From contig JASLCG010000123.1 of NCBI GenBank assembly GCA_030151885.1, positions 1 to 33,081 on the forward strand: DNA of 33,081 nucleotides. Reading direction: 5' to 3'. How positions within the stretch are numbered: the first letter of the stretch is position 1; each line of letters begins with the position of its first letter. The notes under the pieces are model-generated. The model did no database searches, was not told where the DNA came from, and was given only the letters and a program-made list of their open reading frames with translations. Shown here in pieces: positions 17,447 to 27,200 of this stretch. Made by a program: the position numbers and the translations under genes. The stretch is from Bacteroides sp. (GTDB lineage Bacteria > Bacteroidota > Bacteroidia > Bacteroidales > Bacteroidaceae).

Positions 17447-19258
17447 ATGAAAACATTATATAAGCAATTCTCTATTTGTTTTTTAATAATATCTTCCATA
17501 TTCATTTCTTGTGAAGACTTTGCTGTAGGAGATCGATTATTACAAAAACCACCAAGTGGAGATGTAACGATAGATACCATATTTTCAAATGCAGAGTATG
17601 CTAAAAGAATATTGTGGTATAGTTATTCAAAATTACCATATCATACAGCAACAGGATATAATAATACCCATAGTATGTGGGTAGGAAACTTGGAAGCATT
17701 AACAGATCTAAATCAGTCATACTTGAGCTGGGATGGTCCATCAACACTTTATTACAGTGGTTCTTATAATGCTGGTAAAGAGAATGGTAATAGCAATAGT
17801 GGTAATGCAGGGACTAAATATAGATTTACCGGAAGAGGCTCTTGGCCAGGGATTAGGCATGCATGGTTATTTATAGAGAATGCACATAGAGTTCCAGACA
17901 TGAATGCCGATGAGAAAAAACGATTAACTGCCGAAGCAAAAATTATTATTGCAACTCAATATGCAGAGATGTTTCGTCACTATGGTGCATTACCAATAGT
18001 AGATAGAGCGATTAAACCAGAAGAGGCAATGCCAGTACGTGCAACACTAGAGGAAACTTTGAATTTTATTATTAAACTACTTGATGAGGCTATAGCTACA
18101 GAAGAATTGCCATGGGCTTTACCTGCCGATGAAATTAATAACTGGGATGGACGAATGACTAAAGCTGCTGCTATGGGGCTTAAAGTGAGGATGCTTTTAT
18201 TTGCTGCAAGTCCTTTGTTTAATAGTGATACACCATATTTCCCAGGAGATGCTGCTGATAAAAAGATGACTTGGTTTGGTAATTATGACAAACAACGTTG
18301 GGTAGATGCAGAAAAAGCTGCTAAAGAGTTTTTTGATGCTGTTGCAGTTAATGGGCACTACGACTTGGTAACTACTGGAGAAGAACGTATGGCTTTTAGA
18401 GATGCATACTACACCCGTGGTACTACAGAATCTTTAATTTCAGTAAGATATAGTTACCAAACAACAAACTTTTTAATGCAAGCAACACGCTGGGGAGCAA
18501 GCTGTCCTACGAAAGAGTATTTTGACATGTTTGCCATGAGTGATGGTTCTGATTTTGATTGGAATAATCCAGAACATGCTAAAAATCCTTTTATAAATAG
18601 AGATCCTCGTCTATATGAAACAATACTAGTAGATGGAGACCTTTTTGGAGGTGTTCCAGCCGAGATTAATAAAGCCAAACCAGATGATAAAGTAAACTAT
18701 CCACAAGGAAAACACTGGGCATTTAAAAATATATTAGATAACCCTTCTTTGTCTAGTGGTTTACCATTAAGAAAGTTTGTATTAGACAGACAAGGAGAGT
18801 ATCGAAATCGTGTTACTCATTGGCCATATCTAAGAATGGCAGAAATTTACCTTTCATATGCTGAAATTTTAAATGAGTTAGATAAAAAAACTGAAGCTCT
18901 AAATTATATTAATGCCGTTCGTAATAGAGTAGGTTTATCTGGGCTAAAGAGTTCACTCTCAAAGGAACAGCTAAGAGAGAGAATTTTAAGAGAAAGAGCT
19001 TGTGAATTTGGATGGGAACATGTTCGCTTTTTTGACCTTATTCGTTGGAAGAGAGATGCTGACTTTACTAAACGTTTGCACGGAATAGATTTATTTAAAA
19101 ATAAAAATACTGGAGAGTATTTGATAAACGTGAAAAAGTTGAAAGAAAGAGCTTGGCAGAAAGAAAGTGGCTTTTCACCTAAATGGTATTTAAGTGCATT
19201 TCCAACTAGTGAAATTGATAAAGGTTATGGTTTAATACAAAACCCAGGATGGGATTAA
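17447..19258 (+). CDS. SusD/RagB-family surface glycan-binding lipoprotein 1
   Basis: 603 residues with lipobox FISC (Cys22). Typical SusD features are an N-terminal region with an alpha-helical TPR-like scaffold (EAKIIIATQYAEMFRHYGALPIVD) and the LLDEAIA helix. AAMGLKVRMLLFAASPLFN follows, and the C-terminal region has YLRMAEIYLSYAEILNEL, INAVRNRVGL, RERACEFGWEHVRFFDLIRWKR and the terminal LIQNPGW. It would cap the first SusC barrel and present glycan. It follows susC by 18 bp and precedes the second susC by 10 bp, so it is co-transcribed. Confidence 0.95.
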   Translation: MKTLYKQFSICFLIISSIFISCEDFAVGDRLLQKPPSGDVTIDTIFSNAEYAKRILWYSYSKLPYHTATGYNNTHSMWVGNLEALTDLNQSYLSWDGPSTLYYSGSYNAGKENGNSNSGNAGTKYRFTGRGSWPGIRHAWLFIENAHRVPDMNADEKKRLTAEAKIIIATQYAEMFRHYGALPIVDRAIKPEEAMPVRATLEETLNFIIKLLDEAIATEELPWALPADEINNWDGRMTKAAAMGLKVRMLLFAASPLFNSDTPYFPGDAADKKMTWFGNYDKQRWVDAEKAAKEFFDAVAVNGHYDLVTTGEERMAFRDAYYTRGTTESLISVRYSYQTTNFLMQATRWGASCPTKEYFDMFAMSDGSDFDWNNPEHAKNPFINRDPRLYETILVDGDLFGGVPAEINKAKPDDKVNYPQGKHWAFKNILDNPSLSSGLPLRKFVLDRQGEYRNRVTHWPYLRMAEIYLSYAEILNELDKKTEALNYINAVRNRVGLSGLKSSLSKEQLRERILRERACEFGWEHVRFFDLIRWKRDADFTKRLHGIDLFKNKNTGEYLINVKKLKERAWQKESGFSPKWYLSAFPTSEIDKGYGLIQNPGWD

Positions 19259-19268
19259 TATTCAAATT

Positions 19269-22262
19269 ATGAGTAAAGAAAATAAATATATAAAGAAAGG
19301 TATAAGGCTATTCTTTTTAGGAACTTTATTATCTACATCGCTCTTTGCACAAAGTAAAGAGATAAAAGGTAAGGTTACTGATGAGAAAGGAAATCCTATA
19401 TATGGAGTTTCTGTTAGTTCTAGTAATGCTTTTATTAAAGGAGATATTACAAAAAGAGATGGTACCTTTACGCTTAAAGCTGAACTTGGAGATAAATTAC
19501 ATTTGAAGTCTATTGATAATAGAGTGAAAGATGTTTTTGTACAAGATTCTATTTTAGATATCTCTCTCAACTCGTGGGACTATGTAAAGCCTGCAGGAAG
19601 AGATATTGAACAGAAAAATACAGATTTAGTATCGGCTGTATCTATAATTAATGAGGCCAATTTTCACGCTAATCCTATAGATGCATCTAATGCTTTGTAT
19701 GGAAAATTACCTGGTTTACAAGTTTTACAGACACAAGGTAATGCGTGGAACGATGGAGCTAAATTATATATTAGAGGAATGGGGACCACAAATTCAAAGT
19801 CTCCACTAATATTAGTAGATGGTATAGAGAGATCTTTTGATAATCTTACTGCACAAGAGATAGAGTCTGTTTCTATTCTAAAAGATGGACCAGCATTGAC
19901 ATTATATGGCTTGAAAGGATCTAATGGGGTAGTGTTAATTACTACTAAACGTGGTGCTGAAATGAAGCCTGAGATTACTTTGAACTATGAGTTTAATATG
20001 GGGAGACCTTATAAAACTCCTAAGTTTGTAAATGGATTAACTTATGCTAATGCTCTAAATGAAGGTTTAGTAAACGATGGAAGGGACCCTAGGTATAATA
20101 GTCGTGAATTAGAGGCATATCGTACTGGTGAGTATCCCGATTTTTATCCTGATGTAGATTGGTGGGAAGAGTCTCTTCGTAAGTTTAGCTTTGGAGATAA
20201 TGTAAACTTTACTTTACGTGGAGGTGGAAAAGTGGCTAAGTATTTTACTCAGCTTAATTTTGTAGATGATAGAGGTATTTTAGGACCAACACGAGATAGT
20301 GACGGTAATAAAACACAATTTAAATACTCTAAGCTAAATATTAGAACAAACTTAGACATTCAATTAGCACCCAAAACAGATCTTAAAATAAATCTGTTGG
20401 GGAATATATCAGAACATAATCGTCCTGGGTTTACATCCGAAGATATTTTCAAATCTCTATATAACGTACCTTCAGGGGTGTTTCCTATAAAAAACAAAAA
20501 TGGTATTTGGGCTGGTACTAAAGATTACAGTAATAACCCGATTGCTATGATATCAGGGTCTGGATATGCTAGATCGCAAGGCAGAACACTTTATGCAGAT
20601 ATGACTCTTAGACAAGACTTTTCTAACTTAGTAAAAGGTCTATCAGCTCAAGCAACTGTAGGGTTAGATCATAGTGCTACTTATTGGGACTCTAATACAA
20701 GAAATTTTGCGTACGAAGAAGCAATAATGAACTGGGACAATCCAGAGGAAAGTAAGTATGTAAAGTTGAGAGAGGAATCTCCTTTAGATTTTAGTACTAG
20801 TACTGGTACAATTAGAAAGTTCTTTACAGTAAAAGGTAATGTTAACTACGATAGAACTTTTGGAAAACATGACTTAAGTGCTAAAGTAGGTTTTTCAATG
20901 GATAAAGAGACTAATAAAGGTCGAAATAACACCTTTGCTTATGTAGATTTATATACCTATTTGCACTACATGTATAATAATCGCTATGCACTAGATTTTT
21001 CATTCTCTGCAGCGGCAAATAGTACTTTAGATCCAGATCATAAATGGGGAACTTTCCCTGCTATCGGTGCAGCTTGGGTTCTATCTGAAGAGAATTTCTT
21101 GAAAGATGTTAAGTGGATCAATCTATTGAAACTAAGATCAACTTATGGTATTACAGGATTGGCTAGCTATCCAGTAAATCTTTATAAAGATCGATTTGGA
21201 GGTGGAAATGGATACTTTTTTAAAGATGGATTAAACAGTTTTGGAGGTACTGCTGAGACTCAATTAGCTGTATCGGGATTTACTTATGAAAAATCTCATA
21301 AAGTAAATCTAGGTTTAGACTTTGTAGCTTTTAATAAATTATCTGTAGCGCTCGATATATTCCACGATAGAAGAACCGATATTCTTGTTGAGAGTGGAGG
21401 ACTTATATCTGGCGTACTAGGTATTAAAGCTCCATACATAAATAATGGTGAAGTTAAAAATAAAGGTTATGAATTGGCTGTAAATTGGGCCGATACATAC
21501 AAAGACTTTTCTTATAGTATTGGAGGAAATATAAGCCAAACTAAAAGTAAAGTGATAAATATGAATGAGGTGTATCGTCCTCATAGCTATTTAGAGCATA
21601 CTGGCAAACCACTAGGTCAAATGTTTGGTTACGAAGTGATTGGGATATACCAAAATCAAGAAGATATTGATAACAGAGATGTTAAACAATATTTATCAGA
21701 GGTAAGACCTGGAGATTTAATGTTCAAAGATCAAAACGGAGATGGCAGAATAGATGAGTATGATATGGTGGCTATGGGATATAATACGAATTGTCCTGAA
21801 ATTTACTATGGCTTTAACTTATCGGCAGAGTATAAAGGTTTTGGTTTTTATGCTAATTTTCAAGGCGTAGAGCATTTTAGTAAATGGTTAAATACACCAA
21901 GTTTATACAGACCATTGGTAAATAACAACACCACATCTTCAGAATATTATAATAATAGATGGACACCTGAAACTCCGAATGCAAAATATCCAAGACTGAC
22001 TGTAGAAGGATCAAAAAACAATTATAGTAACAACTCTTTATGGTTAGCAGATGCCTCTTTCTTGAAGTTAAGAACATTAGAAATTTATTATAATTTACCT
22101 ACAAAATGGATCAGTAAGACAGCTCTTAAAACAGCTAAAATTTATGCTCGTGGTCATGATTTACTAAGATTCTCGAAAATGAAAATACAAGATCCAGAGG
22201 GCATGAGTACACAGCATCCATTAATGAAACAAGTTGTTATGGGTATTAATGTTAGTTTTTAA
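19269..22262 (+). CDS. SusC-like TonB-dependent outer-membrane transporter 2
   Basis: 997 residues. A signal peptide (cleavage after SLFAQ, residue 28) is followed by a CarboxypepD_reg-like domain at about 31-100 (IKGKVTDEKGNPIYGVSV). A plug follows at about 115-230 (KLYIRGMGT, LILVDGIERS, ILKDGPALTLYGLKGSNGVV), then the barrel with NGDGRIDEYD and a C-terminal VSF. Where SusC-like proteins normally have an E-V-V-V-x-G-Y-G segment before the plug, this one has SWDYVKPAGRDIEQ, so the TonB-box region is divergent. It is clearly diverged from transporter 1 rather than a recent copy. It lies 10 bp after susD 1 and 11 bp before susD 2. Confidence 0.94.
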   Translation: MSKENKYIKKGIRLFFLGTLLSTSLFAQSKEIKGKVTDEKGNPIYGVSVSSSNAFIKGDITKRDGTFTLKAELGDKLHLKSIDNRVKDVFVQDSILDISLNSWDYVKPAGRDIEQKNTDLVSAVSIINEANFHANPIDASNALYGKLPGLQVLQTQGNAWNDGAKLYIRGMGTTNSKSPLILVDGIERSFDNLTAQEIESVSILKDGPALTLYGLKGSNGVVLITTKRGAEMKPEITLNYEFNMGRPYKTPKFVNGLTYANALNEGLVNDGRDPRYNSRELEAYRTGEYPDFYPDVDWWEESLRKFSFGDNVNFTLRGGGKVAKYFTQLNFVDDRGILGPTRDSDGNKTQFKYSKLNIRTNLDIQLAPKTDLKINLLGNISEHNRPGFTSEDIFKSLYNVPSGVFPIKNKNGIWAGTKDYSNNPIAMISGSGYARSQGRTLYADMTLRQDFSNLVKGLSAQATVGLDHSATYWDSNTRNFAYEEAIMNWDNPEESKYVKLREESPLDFSTSTGTIRKFFTVKGNVNYDRTFGKHDLSAKVGFSMDKETNKGRNNTFAYVDLYTYLHYMYNNRYALDFSFSAAANSTLDPDHKWGTFPAIGAAWVLSEENFLKDVKWINLLKLRSTYGITGLASYPVNLYKDRFGGGNGYFFKDGLNSFGGTAETQLAVSGFTYEKSHKVNLGLDFVAFNKLSVALDIFHDRRTDILVESGGLISGVLGIKAPYINNGEVKNKGYELAVNWADTYKDFSYSIGGNISQTKSKVINMNEVYRPHSYLEHTGKPLGQMFGYEVIGIYQNQEDIDNRDVKQYLSEVRPGDLMFKDQNGDGRIDEYDMVAMGYNTNCPEIYYGFNLSAEYKGFGFYANFQGVEHFSKWLNTPSLYRPLVNNNTTSSEYYNNRWTPETPNAKYPRLTVEGSKNNYSNNSLWLADASFLKLRTLEIYYNLPTKWISKTALKTAKIYARGHDLLRFSKMKIQDPEGMSTQHPLMKQVVMGINVSF

Positions 22263-22273
22263 AACTTAGAAAT

Positions 22274-23950
22274 ATGATAAAATTTAAATTAAGATATATC
22301 TCAATATGCTTGCTTCTAATAGCATTTACATCGTGCGATTTTTTAGATACAGATGAGTCTTCCGATTATACAAAAGAAGATGTCTATCAAAGTAAAGATA
22401 GAAATAAAAGAGCTGTTACACATATATATAGCTTTTTGCCCGATGATTTTATGAGTACAGGAGGAGGTATGCACGAATCGGCTACAGATAATGCTGTTCA
22501 TGTTTATAATGATGCGAATATACAAAGGTTTGTGAATGGAACATGGTCTGCCAATTATGTTGTAGATAATGTGTGGTCACATTATTATGAAGGTATTCGT
22601 GCTGCAAATATGTATTTAATTGAATCTAAAGATCAAATATTCGAAGAGTGGATGTTTAATGATGATTACGAGGCCTTTATGAAGGAATTTAAGAATTATC
22701 AGTTTGAAGTTAGATTTTTAAGAGCATATTACTATTTTGAGCTAATTAAAAGATATCAAAACGTTCCGTTTACCACAGAAATATATGAGATTACAGAGGT
22801 AAATAAACTAACTCCTAAATCTTTTAAAGAGGTAGCACAATTTATAGTAGAAGAGTGTGAGGATTTAAGTAAACAGTTGCCAAAAGATTATTCTAAGTTT
22901 GCAAGTCAAGAGTCTGGTAGAGTTACTACTGGGGTTGCTATGGCTCTGAAATCAAGGGTGCTTTTATATATGGCAAGTCCACTTTTTAATCCATCTAATG
23001 ATAAAGATCTTTGGAAAGAAGCTGCACGTGCTAGTTTAGAGTTCATCTCTAAAAGTGAGGAGCTAGGTTATCAATTAGATAAATATCCAGCCTTATTTAG
23101 AGCCGATAACAATAAAAGTAAAGAGGTTATTTTATGCAGACCTGTTGGGGAAACAGGAAACTTTGAAAAAGCAAACTTTCCTATAGGTATTGAAGGGGGG
23201 AGAACATCTACATGCCCTACTCAAAACTTAATGGAAGCTTATGAAAGTAAAGATGGGACGCCTTTTGTATGGACAGATACAGATGGTAAGGTAGATCCTT
23301 ATGCAAATAGAGATCCAAGGTTGAAGTTTACAATTGCTTGTAATAACATGAAGTGGCCTACTAATAACGATAGGTTAGAAGTGTGGGAAGGTGGTGCAAA
23401 TGCTGTCCCATTGAAAAATGCTTCTGTAACAGGATATTATCTTAAGAAGTATGTGAATAGTGAAATTAGTTTTACTTCTGATAGTAAAGTAACAAAGAAA
23501 CATCATAATTGGGTGTTATTTAGATATGCAGAAATTTTACTAAACTATGCAGAAGCTATGGTTAATGCTTTTGAAAATCCATATTATACGGATGCTGAAT
23601 TCCCTCTAAGTGCTGCAGAAGCAGTTAATAAGGTAAGAGCAAGAGATGGTGTAGAAATGCCTAATCTGCCAGAGGGTTTAGGAGCAGATGAGTTTAAAAA
23701 ACGTTTAGAAAATGAGAGAAGAGTGGAGTTTGCTTTTGAAGGACATCGCTTCTGGGATATTCGAAGAAATCAAAAGCTACATGAAACTTCTAATATTTAT
23801 GGAGTAAAAGTAATAAAAGAGAATGAAGAGTTTAAGTATCGTAAGTTCTTACTAGAAAAAAGACTGGTGGAGGATAAAATGTATTTTTATCCTATATCAA
23901 ATGTAGAACTTAATAAAAATGCAAATTTGATTCAAAATACTGGATGGTAA
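22274..23950 (+). CDS. SusD/RagB-family surface glycan-binding lipoprotein 2
   Basis: 558 residues with lipobox AFTSC (Cys21), then DFLDTDESSDYT. This is the usual C-D-F-L-D start of SusD proteins, which contact the membrane and the SusC barrel. Later features are EFKNYQFEVRFLRAYYYFEL, AMALKSRVLLYMASPLFNP and WVLFRYAEILLNYAEAM. The protein ends with AVNKVRARDGV, ENERRVEFAFEGHRFWDIRR and NLIQNTGW. It is the last gene of the susCDCD operon and is followed after 36 bp by a strong terminator. Confidence 0.95.
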   Translation: MIKFKLRYISICLLLIAFTSCDFLDTDESSDYTKEDVYQSKDRNKRAVTHIYSFLPDDFMSTGGGMHESATDNAVHVYNDANIQRFVNGTWSANYVVDNVWSHYYEGIRAANMYLIESKDQIFEEWMFNDDYEAFMKEFKNYQFEVRFLRAYYYFELIKRYQNVPFTTEIYEITEVNKLTPKSFKEVAQFIVEECEDLSKQLPKDYSKFASQESGRVTTGVAMALKSRVLLYMASPLFNPSNDKDLWKEAARASLEFISKSEELGYQLDKYPALFRADNNKSKEVILCRPVGETGNFEKANFPIGIEGGRTSTCPTQNLMEAYESKDGTPFVWTDTDGKVDPYANRDPRLKFTIACNNMKWPTNNDRLEVWEGGANAVPLKNASVTGYYLKKYVNSEISFTSDSKVTKKHHNWVLFRYAEILLNYAEAMVNAFENPYYTDAEFPLSAAEAVNKVRARDGVEMPNLPEGLGADEFKKRLENERRVEFAFEGHRFWDIRRNQKLHETSNIYGVKVIKENEEFKYRKFLLEKRLVEDKMYFYPISNVELNKNANLIQNTGW

Positions 23951-23986
23951 AATAAACTCTAACCTACCTTAATAATTATACGGTTG

Positions 23987-24025
23987 AAAAGTTCTCTCTT
24001 CTATTATGGAAGAGAGAACTTTTTT
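23987..24025 (+). terminator. Rho-independent terminator of the susCDCD operon
   Basis: A perfect 15-bp stem (23987-24001 with 24009-24023) has a 7-nt loop and runs into six T. It begins 36 bp after the last susD stop codon. Confidence 0.9.
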
Positions 24026-24061
24026 CATTTTTAGCTGTAAACTCATATATAATATGGAGTC

Positions 24062-24176
24062 ATATCGGCAATGTACCTCTATATTATAATGCTCTTTGCT
24101 TGTCGGCAACTAGCCTCGAGTATGTTGCCGATATACCTGAGGTTTATTGCCGACAAGACACGGGTATGTCGGCAAT
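24062..24176. repeat. Cluster of five TCGGCAA units with alternative pairings
   Basis: Units are at 24065-24071, 24103-24109 and 24169-24175 (plus), and at 24125-24131 and 24147-24153 (minus). Units 1 and 3 form a perfect 10-bp inverted repeat (ATATCGGCAA/TTGCCGATAT). Units 2 and 4 form an 11-bp one (CTTGTCGGCAA/TTGCCGACAAG). Alternatively, 2 and 3 pair over 8 bp with a 13-nt loop, and 4 and 5 over 10 bp with an 11-nt loop. The block is visibly more GC-rich than its surroundings. It lies between the terminators of two convergent transcription units. Function unknown. Confidence 0.75.
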
Positions 24177-24225
24177 AAAGAATTAGTATGTTGTGGTATT
24201 TATATTGGCTAGTCAGCAAGGGGTA

Positions 24226-24278
24226 TATTATAACTCAAGGGGTGTGTATTATTAATACACACCCCTTGAGTTATAATA
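24226..24278 (-). terminator. 25-bp perfect hairpin at the 3' end of the GH2 gene
   Basis: 24226-24250 is the exact complement of 24254-24278, with a 3-nt loop. It starts 18 bp past the GH2 stop codon on the minus strand and ends the convergent intergenic region. No T-run follows on the minus side, while moderately T-rich sequence follows on the plus side. It may act in both directions as a transcription barrier or 3'-end stabiliser. Confidence 0.65.
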
Positions 24279-24296
24279 GATTTTAATACTATTTGT

Positions 24297-27200
24297 TTAC
24301 TCTACATTTAAGTTCTTTATAATGAAGCTACATTGGTATTGTCCAGGTTTTAATTCGAACTTGTCTAGTGGGCTTGGTCCACAGCTTTGATTACCTAACC
24401 CTCTTTGTGTAGCATCAATATTTAAAATGCTTTGAGGTAATCTGTTATTCTTTAATTCATGGCCATGCTTTAACTCATTCCATAGCTGTTTGTCAGTAAA
24501 GTGTAAAATTGAAAAGTTGAATGGTTTAACTGCTGATATACTTATTCCACTATTATCTTCTTTTGTAATATTTACCCAGCGAGTATCTTCTCTATTTCCC
24601 ATGGATTGAGAACGGATATATTGCTCTTCAAACTCTGTAATCTCACTTTGATAGACTCCTAAAAAGCTAGATGCTTTTCTATCTTTGTAGTTTTCCCAAG
24701 GACCTCTTCCAAAATATTTTACTTTATTGAATTGAGGGCTTAGGCTAGCTGTTAACCCTAGTCTAGGTACTTGGTAAGATGTGTTTGGAAGCTTGAAGTT
24801 TGCATTGATTTGAATTTCTCCATTTGGCTGAATAATATATTCAATATTATGTGGGTAATTGGAGTTTCTACTATCCGAAAAATTAGTAAATAGAAGAGTC
24901 TTAACAACAATATTATTATTATCGTGTACAATAAAAAAATCTTTTACAGTTGTTGTAGATTCCATATATTCTCTAGCATCATTGTTATTAGAGCGATACC
25001 AGTTAAATCTAAAACCTTCTTTATTATAAAAAACCTCGTTACCATTATAAGTGAGAGATGAGATACTTCCAGTTGTTTTATTGAATGTAATAGAAAATGA
25101 TTTACCTACAATTCTAACAGAATCTCTATGTGCATCTATTTCTAACTTACCATCTGTAGGCTTAAGTGAGTCGAATTGTTTAGGAGTTTTTAAAATTAAC
25201 TGCTCTGATGCTAGATAATGATTATAAGGAGCCCATTCTACACTATCTATTCTTCTTAAATAAACGTTGAGCGCGTATTCTTTTTTAGCTTTTATTGGGC
25301 TAATATATGGTATATCGATAAAAGTACTCTGTTTTGGCTCAATAGAAGGCATATTAAAGTTACCTGTTTCGATAACTATACCATTTTCTGTCAATTGCCA
25401 ATCTAGTGCAAATTTATTTAAATTGGTAAAGTCATACTTATTAGTTACTCTAATCTTATCTATATCTTCCAACTCTATTTTAATGTATTGGTATACTTTT
25501 TTTACCTCCATTAATTTAGGAGTAAGTTTCCTATCAGCAGTAATTATTCCATTTGCACAAAAATCTTGATCATTTGGTTTGTCACCAAAATCACCTCCAA
25601 AAAAGAATTCATCTTTAGCACCTCCTGGTTTACATAATCCTTGATCTACCCAGTCCCATATACAGCCACCAATCATTCTATCTGAACTGTTTTCAATATA
25701 GTCCCAATATTCGGGTAAGTTTCCTATAGCATTTCCCATAGCATGCGCATACTCGCATAAGAAGTAGGGCTTATCTCTGTCTAATTTATCGAAAGCTATC
25801 ATATTTTTTAATGAAGGATACATGTGAGAGTCAATATCCATAATATCATTTTTTCCTTCATAATGAATTGGGCGTGTAGAATCTATTTCTTTGGCTTTTT
25901 GGTAAATAGTATCGAAGTTCTTTCCGCCTCCACATTCATTTCCTAAAGACCAAAAAATGACAGATGGATGGTTAATATCTCTACGCATCATTCGTACAAC
26001 ACGATCTAACATTGGAGCCAACCAGTTATCTCTTCCAGAAATTGAATTATTGCCATGACACTCTAGGTCTGCCTCATCCATAACATAGAGTCCGTAGTAG
26101 TCATATAATGAATACATGCGTGGATCGTTCGGGTAATGAGCTGTTCGCACCATATTAATATTATTTTGCTTCATTAATTCAATATCTTGAATCATAGAAG
26201 CAATAGGAATTGCTTTACCTAATGTAGGGTGTGTGTCGTGTCTGTTTACACCTTTAAAAAATACCTGTTGATTATTTATATAAACTCTATTCTCTTTCAG
26301 TTCTATTTTTCTAAAACCATATTTACTGGTTGTAGTTTCAATAATATTTCCTTTGCTATCTTTTAAAGATATAATAAATGTGTATAGGTAAGGAGTTTCT
26401 GCACTCCATAATAACGGAGTTTCATTAATAGCTCCTTGAAGTGTTATATTTTTTAGCTCTTTATTTCTAACTCTATCCACTTTTGAAGACAAAGTCGAAA
26501 TTAACTTCTTGTCTGGATTTAGCACTTGAACATCTACCGATAAGTTTTTATAATTAGTGGCATACGCTTGTAGCTCTGTATTAATAGAATAAGATGCTTG
26601 TTTAAGATCGGCCGATAATTCATCTTTAATTTCAAAGTTCCTAACTCTAACCTTATTTGTCGCATACAAGTAAACACTTCTGTGTATTCCACTAAGTCTA
26701 AACATATCTTGATCTTCTAAGTAAGAGCCATCGCTCCATCTGTAGACTTCACAAGCAATACTGTTTCTCCCTTTTTTTATATATTTAGTAATATTGAACT
26801 CTGCGTCATTATTTGCCCCTTGCGAGTATCCTACTTTTTTCCCATTTATCCAGATATAAATAGCACTATATACTCCGTCGAAGTGTAAGAATACCTCTTT
26901 ATCTGTCCAAGATTTATCAACAATAAAGTCTGTTTTATATGATCCTACTGGATTATTCTCTTTTTCAATCGTCCATCCTTTTACAGGTCTAATAAATGGA
27001 GGCTGATTTTTGTGTGGATAGGTTACATTAGTATATATTGGTGTGCCATATCCTTCAGTTTCCCATGTAGAAGGTACAGTAATTTCTTTCCAATTAGAAG
27101 TGTCATACTTTTCTTTATAGAAATCTTTTGGTCTTTCTGTCGGATTACTGGCCCAGTTAAATTTCCACTTTCCGTTAAGCGATAGATAATTTGATGACTT

